Below, piece by piece: positions 18,835-29,104 of a DNA stretch of 64,000 nucleotides. Where the stretch lies: assembly GCA_022606425.2 (NCBI GenBank), contig JAHDVF020001365.1, forward strand, positions 186,001 to 250,000, in the 5' to 3' direction. The DNA comes from Lepidostoma basale. Its lineage: Eukaryota; Arthropoda; Insecta; Trichoptera; Lepidostomatidae. A model generated the notes under the pieces. The model had not been told where the DNA came from. It did not search any database and saw only the letters and a program-made list of their open reading frames with translations. Positions within the stretch are counted from its first letter, which is position 1. Each line of letters begins with the position of its first letter. Made by a program: the position numbers and the translations under genes.

Positions 18835-19385
18835 TAATTTAATTTAATCATTCTTTTCTCTATTACCAGCGCTCAAATCAAGAAACGTACCCTGGAAAAC
18901 CAAAATCATTCTGTATAAAACAATCATCTGAACAGTAGTGACCCATGGATGTGAGGCGTGGACAATGACGGACAGAGCGACTGGATACTTTTGAGAGAAG
19001 GGTGTTGCGCAGAATTCTGGGACCTGTGAATGACGGTGAAGGCTGGAGAGCACGGCATAATGACGAGCTGTACCATATTTACAAAGCTCCCATTATCTTC
19101 ACACAAGTAAGACTGAATAGACTGAGATGGGCCGGTCACGTGTAGAGGATGCCGTCATCGCGAACCCCAAAAAGATTGCTGGAGTGGCACCCAGGTGGTA
19201 GAAGACCAATTGGACGACCAAGGCTGCGATGGGAGGATGGAGTTGGGAGAGATGGGGCAAGATTGTTACGAGTGTCAGATTGGAGGGTCGAAGCGGAGGA
19301 CAGGAGGAGTTGGAGGCGAAGAATACTGGATGCTAAGGTTCGATATGGGCTGTAGGGCCATCGAAGAAGAAGAAGAAGAAGTTAT
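18835..19385 (+). mobile_element. LINE-F 3' end with GAA tail
   Basis: Frames read THGCEAWT, RRILGPVND-like, WHPGGRRPIGRPRLRWEDG and GRDGARLLRVSDWR. It ends GAAGAAGAAGAAGAAG. The GRPRxRWxDGV motif is a common insect LINE terminus. Two frames overlap because of indels. Confidence 0.6.
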
Positions 19386-19740
19386 TTTAATTATCATATT
19401 TCTTCATTATTATACGTTAAAATAGAAGCATTACATTATATAATTGCTTCGTTTTATATCATCTTATGTTGTTATTCACTGATATCTTTATGTGTATATA
19501 TACGAATATTACATATATAAGTAAACATTACATCTTTATCTCCATTTACTGTTTGCTTTAACTTATATATTATTCAAGATAATTCTTATCTGCGCAATGA
19601 TGAGATTCCATTTCAATGTCATTTTATTTCATATTCTTATTCGATTTTGATAATGTGCAATATATACTTTTATATTTGTAATATTTATTTTTTATACTAC
19701 TATTAAGTGAATGAAAATAAATATTTTGAATGTTTATATA
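19386..19740. other. No gene seen
   Basis: AT-rich spacer without recognisable features. Confidence 0.5.
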
Positions 19741-19818
19741 ATGATTGTGTAGAGGTAGCCCCTCGATGCAGAGAAGGTCCCGGGTTCGATTCCCGGCGAT
19801 GGTAGTGTGATTGTCACT
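19741..19818 (+). mobile_element. tRNA-derived SINE head
   Basis: A tRNA-like run with a perfect B box (GGGTTCGATTCCCGG) and GTGTGATTGTCAC, as at 5200-5235. It is cut by an FB-S element at 19819. Not a real tRNA: the A-box half is too diverged and no acceptor stem pairs. Confidence 0.55.
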
Positions 19819-19942
19819 GTTGTATTACATAAAGCGTGCGCTTAACCCAACCAATGACAGGTCATAAGTCCTGTAAACACCTCTATCACCATATTCTGTT
19901 TCCAATTTGCATCTTCGTCTCTATTGAGATACAATTAATCCA
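19819..19942 (-). mobile_element. FB-S element arm
   Basis: TTGTATTACATAAAGCGTGC through TCTCTATTGAGATACAATTAA is the terminal half of FB-S, inserted between the SINE head and a CCGG hairpin. Confidence 0.65.
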
Positions 19943-19959
19943 TTTTTTTCATTGTTGGC

Positions 19960-19991
19960 CAGAAGATGGCAGCAAGCTGCCGAAACCGGTC
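19960..19991 (+). other. Hammerhead-like motif, CCGG family
   Basis: CAGAAGA, spacer T, stem GGCAGC/GCTGCC with an AA loop, GAAAC, CGGT, C. The 6-bp stem is perfect. U4 of the core is A. CGACG and ACACAAGTGGAAGCCCACT follow, as in the reversed copy at 4500-4567. Confidence 0.4.
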
Positions 19992-20059
19992 GACGTTAAA
20001 CACAAGTGGAAGCCCACTAAATATATAATTATAAAGAAAATTGGTATAAATTTTATTTT

Positions 20060-20499
20060 TATTTTTATTATTAAGATATCGAAATTTTTCCTACTCTCTT
20101 TTATCTGAAACTGTGTCATGAAGCACCTGAAGAAATACGTATTTTAAAATTTGTCTTTGGAAAAACGGTATCACTAAGGAACACCCTATTATTTATGTAG
20201 TTAAAATCAGCATAACACAGACGTCTTCCGCGCAAACAAGCCACATAATAAAATATATTGAAATGCGGAGAGGCAGGAAAGACGAAGGGTTTCAGATTAT
20301 AAGAAGTGTTCGCATTTTCCAACCCCTAAGCTGTTGAAAATTCTCGAAAAGCTCTCTCCGAAGGCTTCAATCGGGTATCAAAGTATCAACCTCCTCTTGT
20401 CCCAGTTCCACATGTTGCATAAATGTATGCAATTGAGGAGGTGGGGTTGATTTTTACAGTGTCGTTTTGTGGTTTCAAAATAATATGATTTATAAAACT
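20060..20499. other. No gene assigned
   Basis: A plus-strand frame starts HEAPEEIRILKFVFGKTVS but soon meets stops, and I do not recognise it. CAACCTCC and GGAGGTGGGGTTG at 20388-20450 are weakly inverted. Confidence 0.4.
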
Positions 20500-21215
20500 A
20501 ACTAACTAACTAACCTTCACGCCGTCTCCCCGAAGGGGTAGGCAGAAAGAATGAACTGCCACACTTTTCTTTCCTGACATATTTCTCCCGAGTCCTCAAC
20601 ATTCATACATCGTGTCATGCACGTGCGTCAATTCAATATTTGATTTCTTTGATCGTGCCACGTTTTCCTTGGTCTTTCTCTATTTCTGATTCCTTTAACA
20701 TCGTTAACATATACTTTATTTAACATTCTTTCTTCATTAATTCTTTCCATATGTCCAAACCATCTAAATGATCCTTTCATTATTTTGTTCATAACATCAT
20801 CATTCACTTTTTATATTTTCATTTGACATTCTATCATACACAGATTTAACACACATTCGTCTAAGAGATCTCATTTCTACTGCACTAATTCTACTTTCGT
20901 TCTTCTTTTGCCAGTTCCATGTTTCACTTCTTTACATAAGGGTGGGTAGAAGAACACCATTTTGCACGGCCATTTTAGCTTTTTTTTTTGGATACGCTTT
21001 TGTTTGCAGTGTCAGCTTTAAGTACATCGTTCATTTTGTTACCTCCCCCAACCTTTCTTTCAATATCTCAACATCTTAAATCTCGTTTGTAAACATACTT
21101 CTTAAATATACAAACACATCTACTTGTTTCAGATTTTCAGCAATTAACGCTAATGCTGCAGACTGCCATGATTACTTCTTTTTAGAAAATCATCACCTTA
21201 GACTTTTGGGGTTAA
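20500..21215 (-). mobile_element. LINE-A copy, long
   Basis: The tail (AACTAACTAACTAACC) is at 20500. The copy then runs back through WHDQIxQ, FGHMER, EMRSLRR and MAVQNGVL to the upstream part near TGTTTACAAACGAG and GCAGTCTGCAGC. It extends further upstream than most copies. Stops and small deletions throughout. Confidence 0.75.
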
Positions 21216-21232
21216 CGAATCATGCAGGACTT

Positions 21233-21816
21233 TGTCCAAAAACACGAGAACCACACGAGTGGAGGCAATGAACTCAGACTGCTGTACCAGCATATTACAA
21301 TGGTGAAATACATTGCATGCACAATCAAAACACCTGACACAATAGATTCTCAGCCTAACGAAGTCGATGACCGAAGGGGATCGTGTGCCAAAAAAAAGGT
21401 GAATCAGGACCCGGGTTCATACACAAAGGTTACTAGAGGTTGCCCGGCAGAGTAGGAACAAAGGAAGCAAAACACATTAAAGCCGAACAGCCAACCACAC
21501 AAAACATCAGTCATTATTACGACTTCTAACCGACACGAGTCTACGTTATCAAGTCTACGTCACGAGGGATCTCGGACTCTCTCCCGCCGATCTACGAATC
21601 CACTCTACTACGTCACACAGCTTCTGGCGAGTCTTCATTTCAGCTAATCGACACTATCGCCCAGCGTAACATCGTACTCAGCTGCTCGCCATCATGCGCA
21701 GTTACGCCGACGTCCATCACGCTCCATCACGAGTTACCATTGATATATAATTATTTGCGATCGAGAATAAACGTTGAAACTTCCACCGTCTTTCAATCCT
21801 CTCCACGCCCCCCAAA
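21233..21816 (+). mobile_element. Solo LTR (584 bp), LTR-1 relative
   Basis: It starts TGTCCAAAAACACG and ends CACGCCCCCCAAA. GACTT flanks it exactly on both sides (21228-21232, 21817-21821). It shares CGACTTCTAACCGACACGAG, GTCAAGTCTACGT-like words and AATAAACGTTGAAACTTCCA with the other two LTRs, but with many changes. No internal region. Confidence 0.75.
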
Positions 21817-22002
21817 GACTTATTCACATTCATCATCAGATCATTTCGCAATATAAAAAATAACAGCAACAGTAATAATAAGTATAATGTTGTATATATA
21901 CGGTTAATATTATTCGGTGTGCACGCCTTTGAGTTCGAGAAAGTATTTTGTATAACCTAACACACGAAATAAGTAAAATGAAAAAAGGACTAGTTTAAAT
22001 AT

Positions 22003-22191
22003 TTATTTGAGCCTGCCGAATGTACGTATATCCGGATCATCGTAAAGCTGGATTGGAAGTGGTTGAGAGACGAAGGTAGGACACGTAGGATTCCAGACGA
22101 AATCGTATAAGATATGCAGTACGCATCCAATAAAAAATGTATTTACAAGGCCGAATAATAATAATAATAAATTGGGTAATTTATAGATCAC
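22003..22191 (-). other. Possible orphan terminal exon
   Basis: The minus frame has a hydrophobic run (LLLLFGLVNTFFIGCVLHIL), then WNPTCPTFVSQPLPIQLYDD and PDIRTFGRLK-stop, with AATAAA over the stop. The plus strand of the same stretch is also open, so coding strand and reality are unproven. A LINE-A cuts its upstream side. Family unknown. Confidence 0.15.
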
Positions 22192-22437
22192 TGGCAGAAG
22201 AAAGATGAGAGCAGAATAAATGCGATAGAGATGAGGTCCCTAAGACGTATATGTGTGGTAGAACGATGTACAACAGAATCCCAAATGCTGATATTAGGAA
22301 GGAATATAGAGCGAAAGAAGGTATTATGAAAAAAATTATGAAAGGATCGCTGCGTTGGTTCGGACATATGGAGCGCATGGGTGAAGAAAGAACGGTTAAA
22401 AATGTATGCTTAAAAGTATGGTTAAAAAAGTAGTAAA
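22192..22437 (+). mobile_element. LINE-A internal fragment
   Basis: SRINAIEMRSLRRICVVERC (frameshifted), then MCGRTMYNRIPNADIRKEY and LRWFGHMERMGEERTVKN. Truncated before the 3' end. Confidence 0.75.
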
Positions 22438-22499
22438 AAATTAACTTTTATATACGATAATTGCAGATTTTAATTGATAATCAAAGAAATTAATAAAAT

Positions 22500-22615
22500 A
22501 AAACTTCTCGAAATAAGAGAACGATATAATCTATATATTATTGATGATAAAGGTGTTAAACATGCGAAATATGTCGAGAAAAATAAAGTCAAAAGTTAAA
22601 AAAAAAAAAAATAAT
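22500..22615 (+). repeat. HH2-family half copy
   Basis: TTGATGATAAAGGTGTTAAAC, then GCGAAATATGTCGAGAAAAA and TAAAGTCAAAAG. The stem is weakened by mutation. Confidence 0.5.
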
Positions 22616-22639
22616 AATACACTAATAATATTTGTATCA

Positions 22640-23222
22640 AAACCTCTTTATTTGTTAACACCAACCCGTTTCGCTCCCGCCGGAGCTTCATCATGATGAG
22701 AGAATAAACTAAAGATAAAATCAGAGAACATTAAGTGAAGAAAGAAATATAAAATAGAGGCGATAAAGATGGGTAGGAGAAAGTGTCTGCGAGGACGAAT
22801 TGGATGTAAGAACGGTGAGTCATTATCATTAGGGAAAAATTATGGAGAATTTCTAATAAAGATATTAGTGGCAGACAGGGGTGTTCAATATTTTATTTTT
22901 TATTTTTATTTTATGGTAATATTTAAACTTAGTTACAATGGGAAACACGGCTAAAATGGGGCTATAGAAAAGATTAGTTTGATTTTTAATTAAGGGTAAA
23001 TTATTGTTAACGGCTTTCTTAATTTGCAATGCTTCCAAGTTATCTAATTTTAGACCCAAGGAATTTTTGTGAAGCATTTTTAGACCAGAATCTTTAAGAG
23101 ATTTGTGATTTTTGTTTAACAGATGGTTGGCGAACTCAGAAAAACCGTTATAATTCAGTCATATGAGATATCCCTTCACCCATACATTTAAATTTCTAGC
23201 GGTTTACCTACATATAATGCAT
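22640..23222 (-). mobile_element. Penelope-like element 3' end (GIY-YIG endonuclease)
   Basis: Minus frames read CIICR-TARNLNVWVKGYL (from ~23205), then FSEFANHLLNKNH, LGLKLDNLEALQIKKAVNNN and LPLIKNQTNLF, stop at 22865. This matches the second half of the Penelope GIY-YIG nuclease: the GKTxRNLxxRxxEH block and the LDNLExL glutamate region. The GIY and YIG tripeptides have decayed. A hammerhead-like hairpin follows. The reverse-transcriptase part is missing. Confidence 0.6.
22663..22694 (-). other. Hammerhead-like motif 3' of Penelope fragment (HH6)
   Basis: On the minus strand: ATGATGA, spacer A, stem GCTCC/GGGAGC region (5-6 bp) with GGC loop, GAAAC, GGGT, T. It lies about 170 bp downstream of the stop of the GIY-YIG frame at 22865 and in the same sense. 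The first core base is A, not C. Confidence 0.45.
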
Positions 23223-23224
23223 CA

Positions 23225-23770
23225 CATTGGTAAATTGGACTAAGCTGGGCAGCATTCGGAAACATGAGTTACATCCTTAAAAACCGGAAAATACCGATCA
23301 ACCTGAAATGAAAAGTATATGAAGCCTGCGTTCTGCCAGTTGGTACTTATAGTCTTGAAACTGTTACATTGTCCAAACAAAGTGCCGAGAAACTACGAGT
23401 GACCCAAAGAGCTATGGAAAGAGCCATGTTGGGAATAAGCCTAAGAGACAGAGTCAGAAACGAAACGGTGAGAAAAAAAAACAAAGGACACTGACATCAT
23501 CCACCGAGTGGCGACTCTAAAATGGTAAAAGGCAGGTCACGTAGCCAGAAGCTCAGATGAAAAATGGACAAGAAGACTGCTGACTTGGAGACCGGGGACG
23601 GCAAATAGAAGTGCAGGGTGACCGCAACTACGGTGGAAGGATGATCTGAACAGACACGTCGGAATAACCCGGATGCAGTCTGCACAGGACAAAATGACAT
23701 GGAAGCGAATGGAGGAGGCCTTTGTCCAGGAGTGGACGGGAATAGGCTGAGGAGGAAGAAGAAGAAGAAA
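23225..23770 (+). mobile_element. LINE-D (RTE-like) 3' end
   Basis: Frames read SYILKNRKIPINLK, YEACVLPVGTYSLETVTLS, KLRVTQRAMERAMLGISLRD, KTKVTDIIHRVATL, and GRPQLRWKDDLNRHVG, WKRMEEAFVQEWTGIG. This is the C-terminal end of an RTE-like endonuclease-reverse transcriptase common in Lepidoptera. It ends GAAGAAGAAGAAG. Few disruptions, so comparatively young. A second copy is at 46945-47610. Confidence 0.75.
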
Positions 23771-23983
23771 TTAAAATTTTCCACCTAGTTTATTTTTATC
23801 GACGTGTTTCAAGGGTATTTAATTTTTATAGTCAGGAGAACTAATAAACTAGACAAAATTAAATTAGACATATTACAAGTGGAAGAAAATAACAAAAAAA
23901 AAAACCTTTAACAGAATACTTAAGAAATTGAATATAACTTTGTTTAATTCACTAATTATTCAAAATATATTTGAAAAAAACAC

Positions 23984-24014
23984 GACATGTTTCGAAGGAT
24001 AACTCCATCTTCAG
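23984..24014 (-). other. Hammerhead-like motif, HH4 family
   Basis: On the minus strand: CTGAAGA, T, GGAGTTATCC, TTC, GAAAC, ATGT, C. The sister at 36907-36937 has a better stem. The flanks TTTACACC and ATATAATAAAAACTAAACAA are shared by both and by 50205-50260. Confidence 0.4.
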
Positions 24015-24019
24015 GTGTA

Positions 24020-24704
24020 AAAATATAATAAAAACTAAACAAAGATAGCCTAATATAAAAACGCATTTAAAATTCGATACAACAATTAAAAAATATATAT
24101 ATTAGTACTTATAACAGATAGCCCAGGTTAATTTTTAAATTTGAATTATATATAGGCTGAGGAAGAAGAAGAAGAAGAATGCATCACAATCATTACATTT
24201 CAATTGGTAACATTATTTTATTAAATAATGTCACACCACAAATAGAGTGCTTCATACGAAAGTTTGTATAAAAATACCTTTTTTATTCATAAAAAATACG
24301 TCAGTATTAAATTAATTCATGTTAGGATTTATAGCACGAATAAAATACTTTATAGATTAAAGTACGTTAAATCTGGATTAGTTTTTATGGATGATCTCAG
24401 ACTCTCTCTCCCATCTGTTGGATATTTCAGCAATTAAAGAGGAAATCATTCGAGGGTTGGTCCTGGACGGGGTGGGGGTAGGGAGGTGGGAGGCTGTAAA
24501 CCACCCAACCCGTTCAGGAAACGTGACCGGATTATCGATTAGACAATCTCTACACAGGATTGAAATGTAATGCTTATGACATTTTTATTACGCATATGGA
24601 TTTTAAAATATAAATTTACCGTTTTAAATTTAATATCCTGTCGGTAGCATAAGTTACATATATGTAACATTTGATTACACATATAAGTCTATTTTTTTTA
24701 ATTT
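24020..24704. other. No gene seen; repeat scraps
   Basis: AGGCTGAGGAAGAAGAAGAA at 24155 looks like a LINE-D tail scrap. ATGTCACACCACAAAT...GTGCTTCATACG at 24228 recurs at 35880, 39830, 52865 and 53160. A G-rich run lies at 24455-24500. Confidence 0.4.
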
Positions 24705-25175
24705 ATAAGCATTAACAAGGCGAATAAAAATATACCCACAGAAGCAAAGATGGCAGTACACAATGGAGTTCTAGTGCCAACCCTCATATATGGAAGTGAA
24801 GCTTGGAACTGGCAAAAGAAGGTTGAAAGCAGGATAAACGCCGCAGAAATGAGATCACTAAAAATAATGTGCGGGAAAACGTTGTATGATATGAACGATG
24901 AAATAAGAGAGAAATGTAAGGCAGATGACTGCATCATGGATAAAATTAAAAAATGATCCCTGAGATGGTTTGGACATATGAAACGAATGGATGAGAGTAT
25001 AATGGTCAAAGAGTTGTACACAAGCAGCGTGAGTGGAAAAAGAAGCCGAGGACGACCGAAGGGCATGACCAAATTATTCAATTACTAAAAGGCGGCCACA
25101 TTCGAAGTCGGAATAATCGACGTGCGCATCCTCTTTGCCTACCCCTTCGGGGAAATGGCGTGATGGTTAGTTAGT
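24705..25175 (+). mobile_element. LINE-A 3' part with tail
   Basis: MAVHNGVLVPTLIYGSEAWN, RINAAEMRSLKIMCGKTLYD, CKADDCIMDKIKK, then broken frames LYTSSVSGKRSRGRP; ends GGCGTGATGGTTAGTTAG. This is the SSVSGK subtype. Confidence 0.8.
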
Positions 25176-25219
25176 TTTTAACAAGGTTTTTTTTATTATA
25201 TTTTTTTATATATATTTGA

Positions 25220-25290
25220 AATTAATATGAATGAAAACGTCTTTTTTCTAGAATTTTTTTACATTTTAAGTAAATGACGTGTTTCGTCTG
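25220..25290. repeat. HH3-family arm
   Basis: ATGAATGAAAACGTCTTTTTTC, TAGAA, ATGACGTGTTTCGTCTGTCTGG: one half of an HH3 unit; its partner arm is missing. Confidence 0.45.
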
Positions 25291-25309
25291 TCTGGCTGTA
25301 TAAACATAA

Positions 25310-25595
25310 TTACACTGATGTTCATACCTGAAAACGGACACGCATGGATGTCTATATCTGAATACCGACATGTACGGATATCTATACCTGAAAACCAGCA
25401 TGTACCTACGGATATCTATAACTGAAAACCGGAATGTGCGGATATCTATACCTGAAAACCGGCATCTACGAATATCTATGACTGAAAACCGGCATGTACG
25501 GATATCCATACCTTAAAACCGGTATGTACGGATATCTATACCTTAAAACCGGCATGTGCAGATATCTTTACCTGAAAACCAGCATGTGCGAACTG
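25310..25595. repeat. 30-bp minisatellite, about nine units
   Basis: The unit is approximately GGATATCTATACCTGAAAAC plus CGGCATGTAC. Units differ by substitutions and one small insertion. Because the unit is a multiple of three, both strands stay open. This explains the repetitive frame (RFSVIDIRT...) on the minus strand, which is not a gene. Further units at 26330-26450. Confidence 0.85.
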
Positions 25596-25965
25596 CTGGC
25601 GACGAATGCTGCGTATACCCTGGATGAAAGAGAACAAACCAGTCAATCATTGACTAATCTGGGTATCAAGACAAAACTCTCGCGGATGTGCTCTCAGAGA
25701 GTGTTGAAATATTTTGGACACATAGCCCGGAGAGATCAGGACAATCTTGAAAAGCTCATTATCACGGGCAAAGTGGAGGAAAGGCGACCACAAGAACGAC
25801 CACCAAGCCGCTGGTCCGATCAAATCAGGGATCTGACTGGTCTCTCATTAGCTGCAGCCTGGAGACTGACGGGTGACAGGAGCGCATGGCGTGCCATGAT
25901 CGATGGTTTACAGGATGGACATGAATCATAAGGTATACGTTAAGAAGAAGAATTTGTATTATAAT
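25596..25965 (+). mobile_element. LINE-E 3' end
   Basis: An open frame reads TKLSRMCSQRVLKYFGHIAR, DNLEKLIITGKVEERR, PPSRWSDQIRDLTGLSLAAA, RSAWRAMIDGL. It ends in AAGAAGAAG. The FGHxxRR and RWxDQIRxLTG motifs are typical of insect LINE C-termini. An antisense scrap of the same family is at 41595-41765. The frame fuses upstream with minisatellite codons. Confidence 0.65.
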
Positions 25966-25997
25966 ACGATAAAACCTGAAAACATACATGTTCTGAA

Positions 25998-26250
25998 GGA
26001 TTGATTGTATCTCAATAGAGACGAAGATGTAAATTGTTTTTTGGAAACAGAATATGGTGGTCGAGACGTTTACAGGACTTATGACCTGTCATTGGTTGGG
26101 TTAAGCGATCGCTTTATGTTAACAATATTCCCCATTCCTCCCTTCTTACGACCACCACGTCTGACAAATTTTTGGAAGTTGTATATATGCTACTATGTGG
26201 CACCACACTTCACATCTTCTTCGTCTCTATTGAGATACAATAAATCATTA
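25998..26250 (+). mobile_element. FB-S element
   Basis: ATTGTATCTCAATAGAGACG at the left and CGTCTCTATTGAGATACAAT at the right form terminal inverted repeats. Inside are GTCATTGGTTGGGTTAAGCG and CCACCACGTCTGACAAATT. It lies between two blocks of the minisatellite. Confidence 0.75.
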
Positions 26251-26329
26251 AAAATGATTAACCCGCAATGGGTAAAATCCAGTATCTACAAATATTGGTA
26301 ACATTCAAATACATGTTCTGATATACTCG

Positions 26330-26455
26330 TATCTATATAGATATCTATACCTGAAAAGGGGCATACGAGTATATCGATATCTACAAGGATGTCAATACCT
26401 GAAAACGGGCACGTACTGATATATACTCGAATGTCTGTAATCAAATTCGGCATGC
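26330..26455. repeat. Minisatellite, second block
   Basis: GATATCTATACCTGAAAA and TCAATACCTGAAAACGGGCA repeat the 30-bp unit of 25310-25595, more diverged. Confidence 0.6.
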
Positions 26456-26459
26456 TACA

Positions 26460-26990
26460 AGATATTTATTATAGGATATTTGTAATCATATCTGGTCTAT
26501 TGTTTGGCATATAGATAGGAGTGTGACATATCCAGGTGGCTTCTAACAATGCGCTAATGGCGGGGTAGCCATTCACATTGAGTTAAAAAGATGTTCTGCT
26601 CCATAGATGGCGTTAGTATGAAGATTATATATAGAGTAATCTTAAAAAGATTAACATATGTAATCAAAATCTTCATAAATGGCACATTGAAACTGACATG
26701 TAAAATCTGGCATAGGACTTTAACATATATACAACTTCCAAAAAATTGTCATACATGGTCATAAAGAAAGGTGGAATGAGGAATGTTGTAATTACATAAA
26801 GCGTGCGCTTAACCCAACCAATTACAGGTCATAAGTCCTGTAAACACCTTGATCAACCATATTCAGTTTCCAGTTTGCATCTTCGTCTCTATTGAGATAC
26901 AATTAAATCATGAATTGATAACCCACGGTGGGTGAAATCCAGTATTCGTATACGTATAAGTATACGAGTACATTCACAAAAAATATTATT
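26460..26990 (-). mobile_element. FB-S long form
   Basis: From GGTCTATTGTTTGGCATATAG, AACAATGCGCTAATGGCG and TCTTCATAAATGGCACATTG to GAGATACAATTAAATCATG, followed by ACCCACGGTGGGTGAAATCC and ATACGTATAAGTATACG. The extra block (CACCCACNGTGGGT, GTATACTTATAC) is found with FB-S copies at 28590, 45960, 53530 and 56425. Confidence 0.6.
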
Positions 26991-27376
26991 AAAGAGTTAT
27001 TTATTACATAATACATTTACGACAACTTTTTCATTAAATTCTTTCGCCATTAATAAAGTTAAACTAAATAACTTGTTATTTACGCTAAGTTCATAAAAGT
27101 ACACACGATATTTCACCATGGCCGAATGGGACTTAAGAACTTTGTAAGAAATTGAATACTATTTCCCAAAAGAACCAAAAGACCATTAACCTAAGAGGTC
27201 TTATGACCCAATCGCTATCTCCATAGATATTAAGAGAGACTTTCTATTAATTTTTTAATATTAAATTTGCACTTGATGCTTTAAGAAAACAAGTGGAAGA
27301 GACACAAATAAAATAAACGTTATTGAACAACGAACTGAAGAAATAAAGAAAAACTCAAATAATTTAACTGGTTCTG
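26991..27376. other. No gene seen
   Basis: AT-rich; no recognised element. Confidence 0.45.
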
Positions 27377-28030
27377 ATTTAGAAAATTTGGTTTGGTTCA
27401 TGTGGTGCTCCCGTAAATTTAGATATATTTTGTGTATAATTAAATTGTTTTGGCCAATTTGATTGTTGCCGCACTTTATTATAGTTAATTGTGACACGTA
27501 AGACGTTTGTATTTTTTGATGTGAAAAAGTTTTTTTTTGTTTATATAAAGAATTTTGACAGGTGTAAAAATAAATTTTTCATTTGTTCCAATGACAATTT
27601 GAATAATTTCTTCAATATTATTTTAAAATTCTTGCTGGTGTTAGATTGTTTTAAGTGCCTTATTAAAGCTTATTAAAAAAAACGGTGGATGCGCGCAACA
27701 TAAATTAAATAAACACAAATGTCTGGATCGTCCATACCAACAAGTACCGTCTAAAAAGAACATGTGTTAAAATATTTTTGTTTCGTTATTTTATTTTATT
27801 TTATATCATTGTTTTTTATATGATTTGTTTAAGATTTATTTTGTGGATGTTGGACGATCAAGATGTGCGTGGGAGATGCCTATTGGTAGCGATGAGGTTC
27901 GCAACTCATCATACCGCGTCTCCCACTGGTCGAAAAGAGAAGAATGGAGTACCGCAGCGGTTAAAGTGTGGCAGTTCATTCTTTCTGCTTACCCTTTCTG
28001 TGAGACGGCGTGATGGTTAGTTAGTTAGTT
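27377..28030 (+). mobile_element. NA-A non-autonomous retroelement, near full length
   Basis: It starts AAAATTTGGTTTGGTTCATG, passes TTTGACAGGTGTAAAAATAA, TTCTTGCTGGTGTTAG, ATAAATTAAATAAACACAAATG, TGTGCGTGGGAGATGCC and GAGGTTCGCAAC, and ends CGGCGTGATGGTTAGTTAG. It is about 650 bp without a long frame. The 3' ~60 bp is shared with LINE-A. Other near-complete copies: 29833-30495 and 37557-38303 (minus). Confidence 0.8.
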
Positions 28031-28129
28031 TTTAAATCTCACGTATTAAATATTCAAAATTTGGCTACACAAAAAATGCTTTGTATACGAAGCATTCACG
28101 GTATACCGTGGACAGATTTGATCAGCAAT

Positions 28130-28440
28130 ATACAGGTAAGATGTTGAGGAGAGCTCATTGCAATAGAGAATTATTCAGGTCTGTAAGATTTCCTATCTGA
28201 ATCACATCTTGCCTGGAGACAAACACGAGATCCTCCAACGTATGTTAATGGCCAAAATTATCCTGGCCGAAGGCAAACGGTTTGCCTGTGCAACATCATA
28301 TTATATTATAGATTGGACTGGAAAAGGGATGGTGGATGAGTTGTTCCGGGCGGCGCAAGACATAGAAGCCTTTACATACTTTAAGTGATTGCCAACGTTG
28401 GGGAGACCTGATACGGCCCATAAAGAAATCAGATCAATCT
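28130..28440 (+). mobile_element. LINE-B-related 3' fragment
   Basis: Frames read VCKISYLNHILPGDKHEILQ, MLMAKIILAEGK, DWTGKGMVDELFRAAQDIEA, LPTLGRPDTA. These follow the order of LINE-B (KVSYLGHVLRG, LEGKIEG, EWTGL, LFRDAQD). Confidence 0.6.
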
Positions 28441-28589
28441 TACCAAAGCACTTATGCCTTAGCACGGTGAAACATGTCATTCCCATAAAACAAAAAAAAT
28501 CGTACTAATTATCTTTTACCGTTGCTGAAACGACTTAGAATATAATTCATACCTTCTAAGAAAACCAAAAATTAAACTTAATTCTTGAA

Positions 28590-29060
28590 TTGATAACCCG
28601 CAATGGGTGAAATCCAGTATTCGTGTACAAGTATTTGTATACATTCAAAAAATGTTGTAAACATAACTGGTCCAAGTTTGGCATATAGATAGGAGTGACA
28701 TCTCCAGGCGGCTTCTAACAATGCGCTAATGGCGGTAGCCTTTCATATTGTGTTAAAAAGATGTTCTGCTTAATGCTTAATAAACACAAATCTTCATAGA
28801 TGGCGTTAGTATGTAGATTGTATAAACTTCCTCGTAAAGAGTAGTCTTGGAGTTTAACATATATACAAAAAGTCCAACTTCCAAAAAGTTTGTCAGACAT
28901 GGTGATCATAAGAAAGAAGGTGGAATAGGGAATGTTGTATTACATAAAGGGTGCGCTTAACCCAACCAATGACAGGTCGTAAGTCCTGTAAACACCTTGA
29001 TTAACCATATTCTGTTTCCAATTTGCATCTTCGTCTCTATTGAGATACAATTAATTCTTG
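28590..29060 (-). mobile_element. FB-S long form
   Basis: ACCCGCAATGGGTGAAATCC, GCGCTAATGGCGGTAGCC, ATAAAGGGTGCGCTTAACCC and TCTCTATTGAGATACAATTA, in the same order as 26460-26990. Confidence 0.65.
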
Positions 29061-29104
29061 TACAAATTAAACATTAGATTAAGCAAAAAAAGTGGGTAAT
29101 AATT

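Noticed and set aside
19741..19818. A functional tRNA gene
   Set aside because: Only the B-box half is tRNA-like; acceptor and anticodon stems do not pair, and the same head occurs in dispersed SINE copies.
25222..25509. 95-codon minus frame with repeated RFSVIDIR units, as a repetitive protein gene
   Set aside because: It is the translation of a 30-bp minisatellite; all frames stay open because the unit is a multiple of three.
25310..25595. CRISPR-like array of regularly spaced repeats
   Set aside because: The units are contiguous tandem copies with no unique spacers, in an animal genome.
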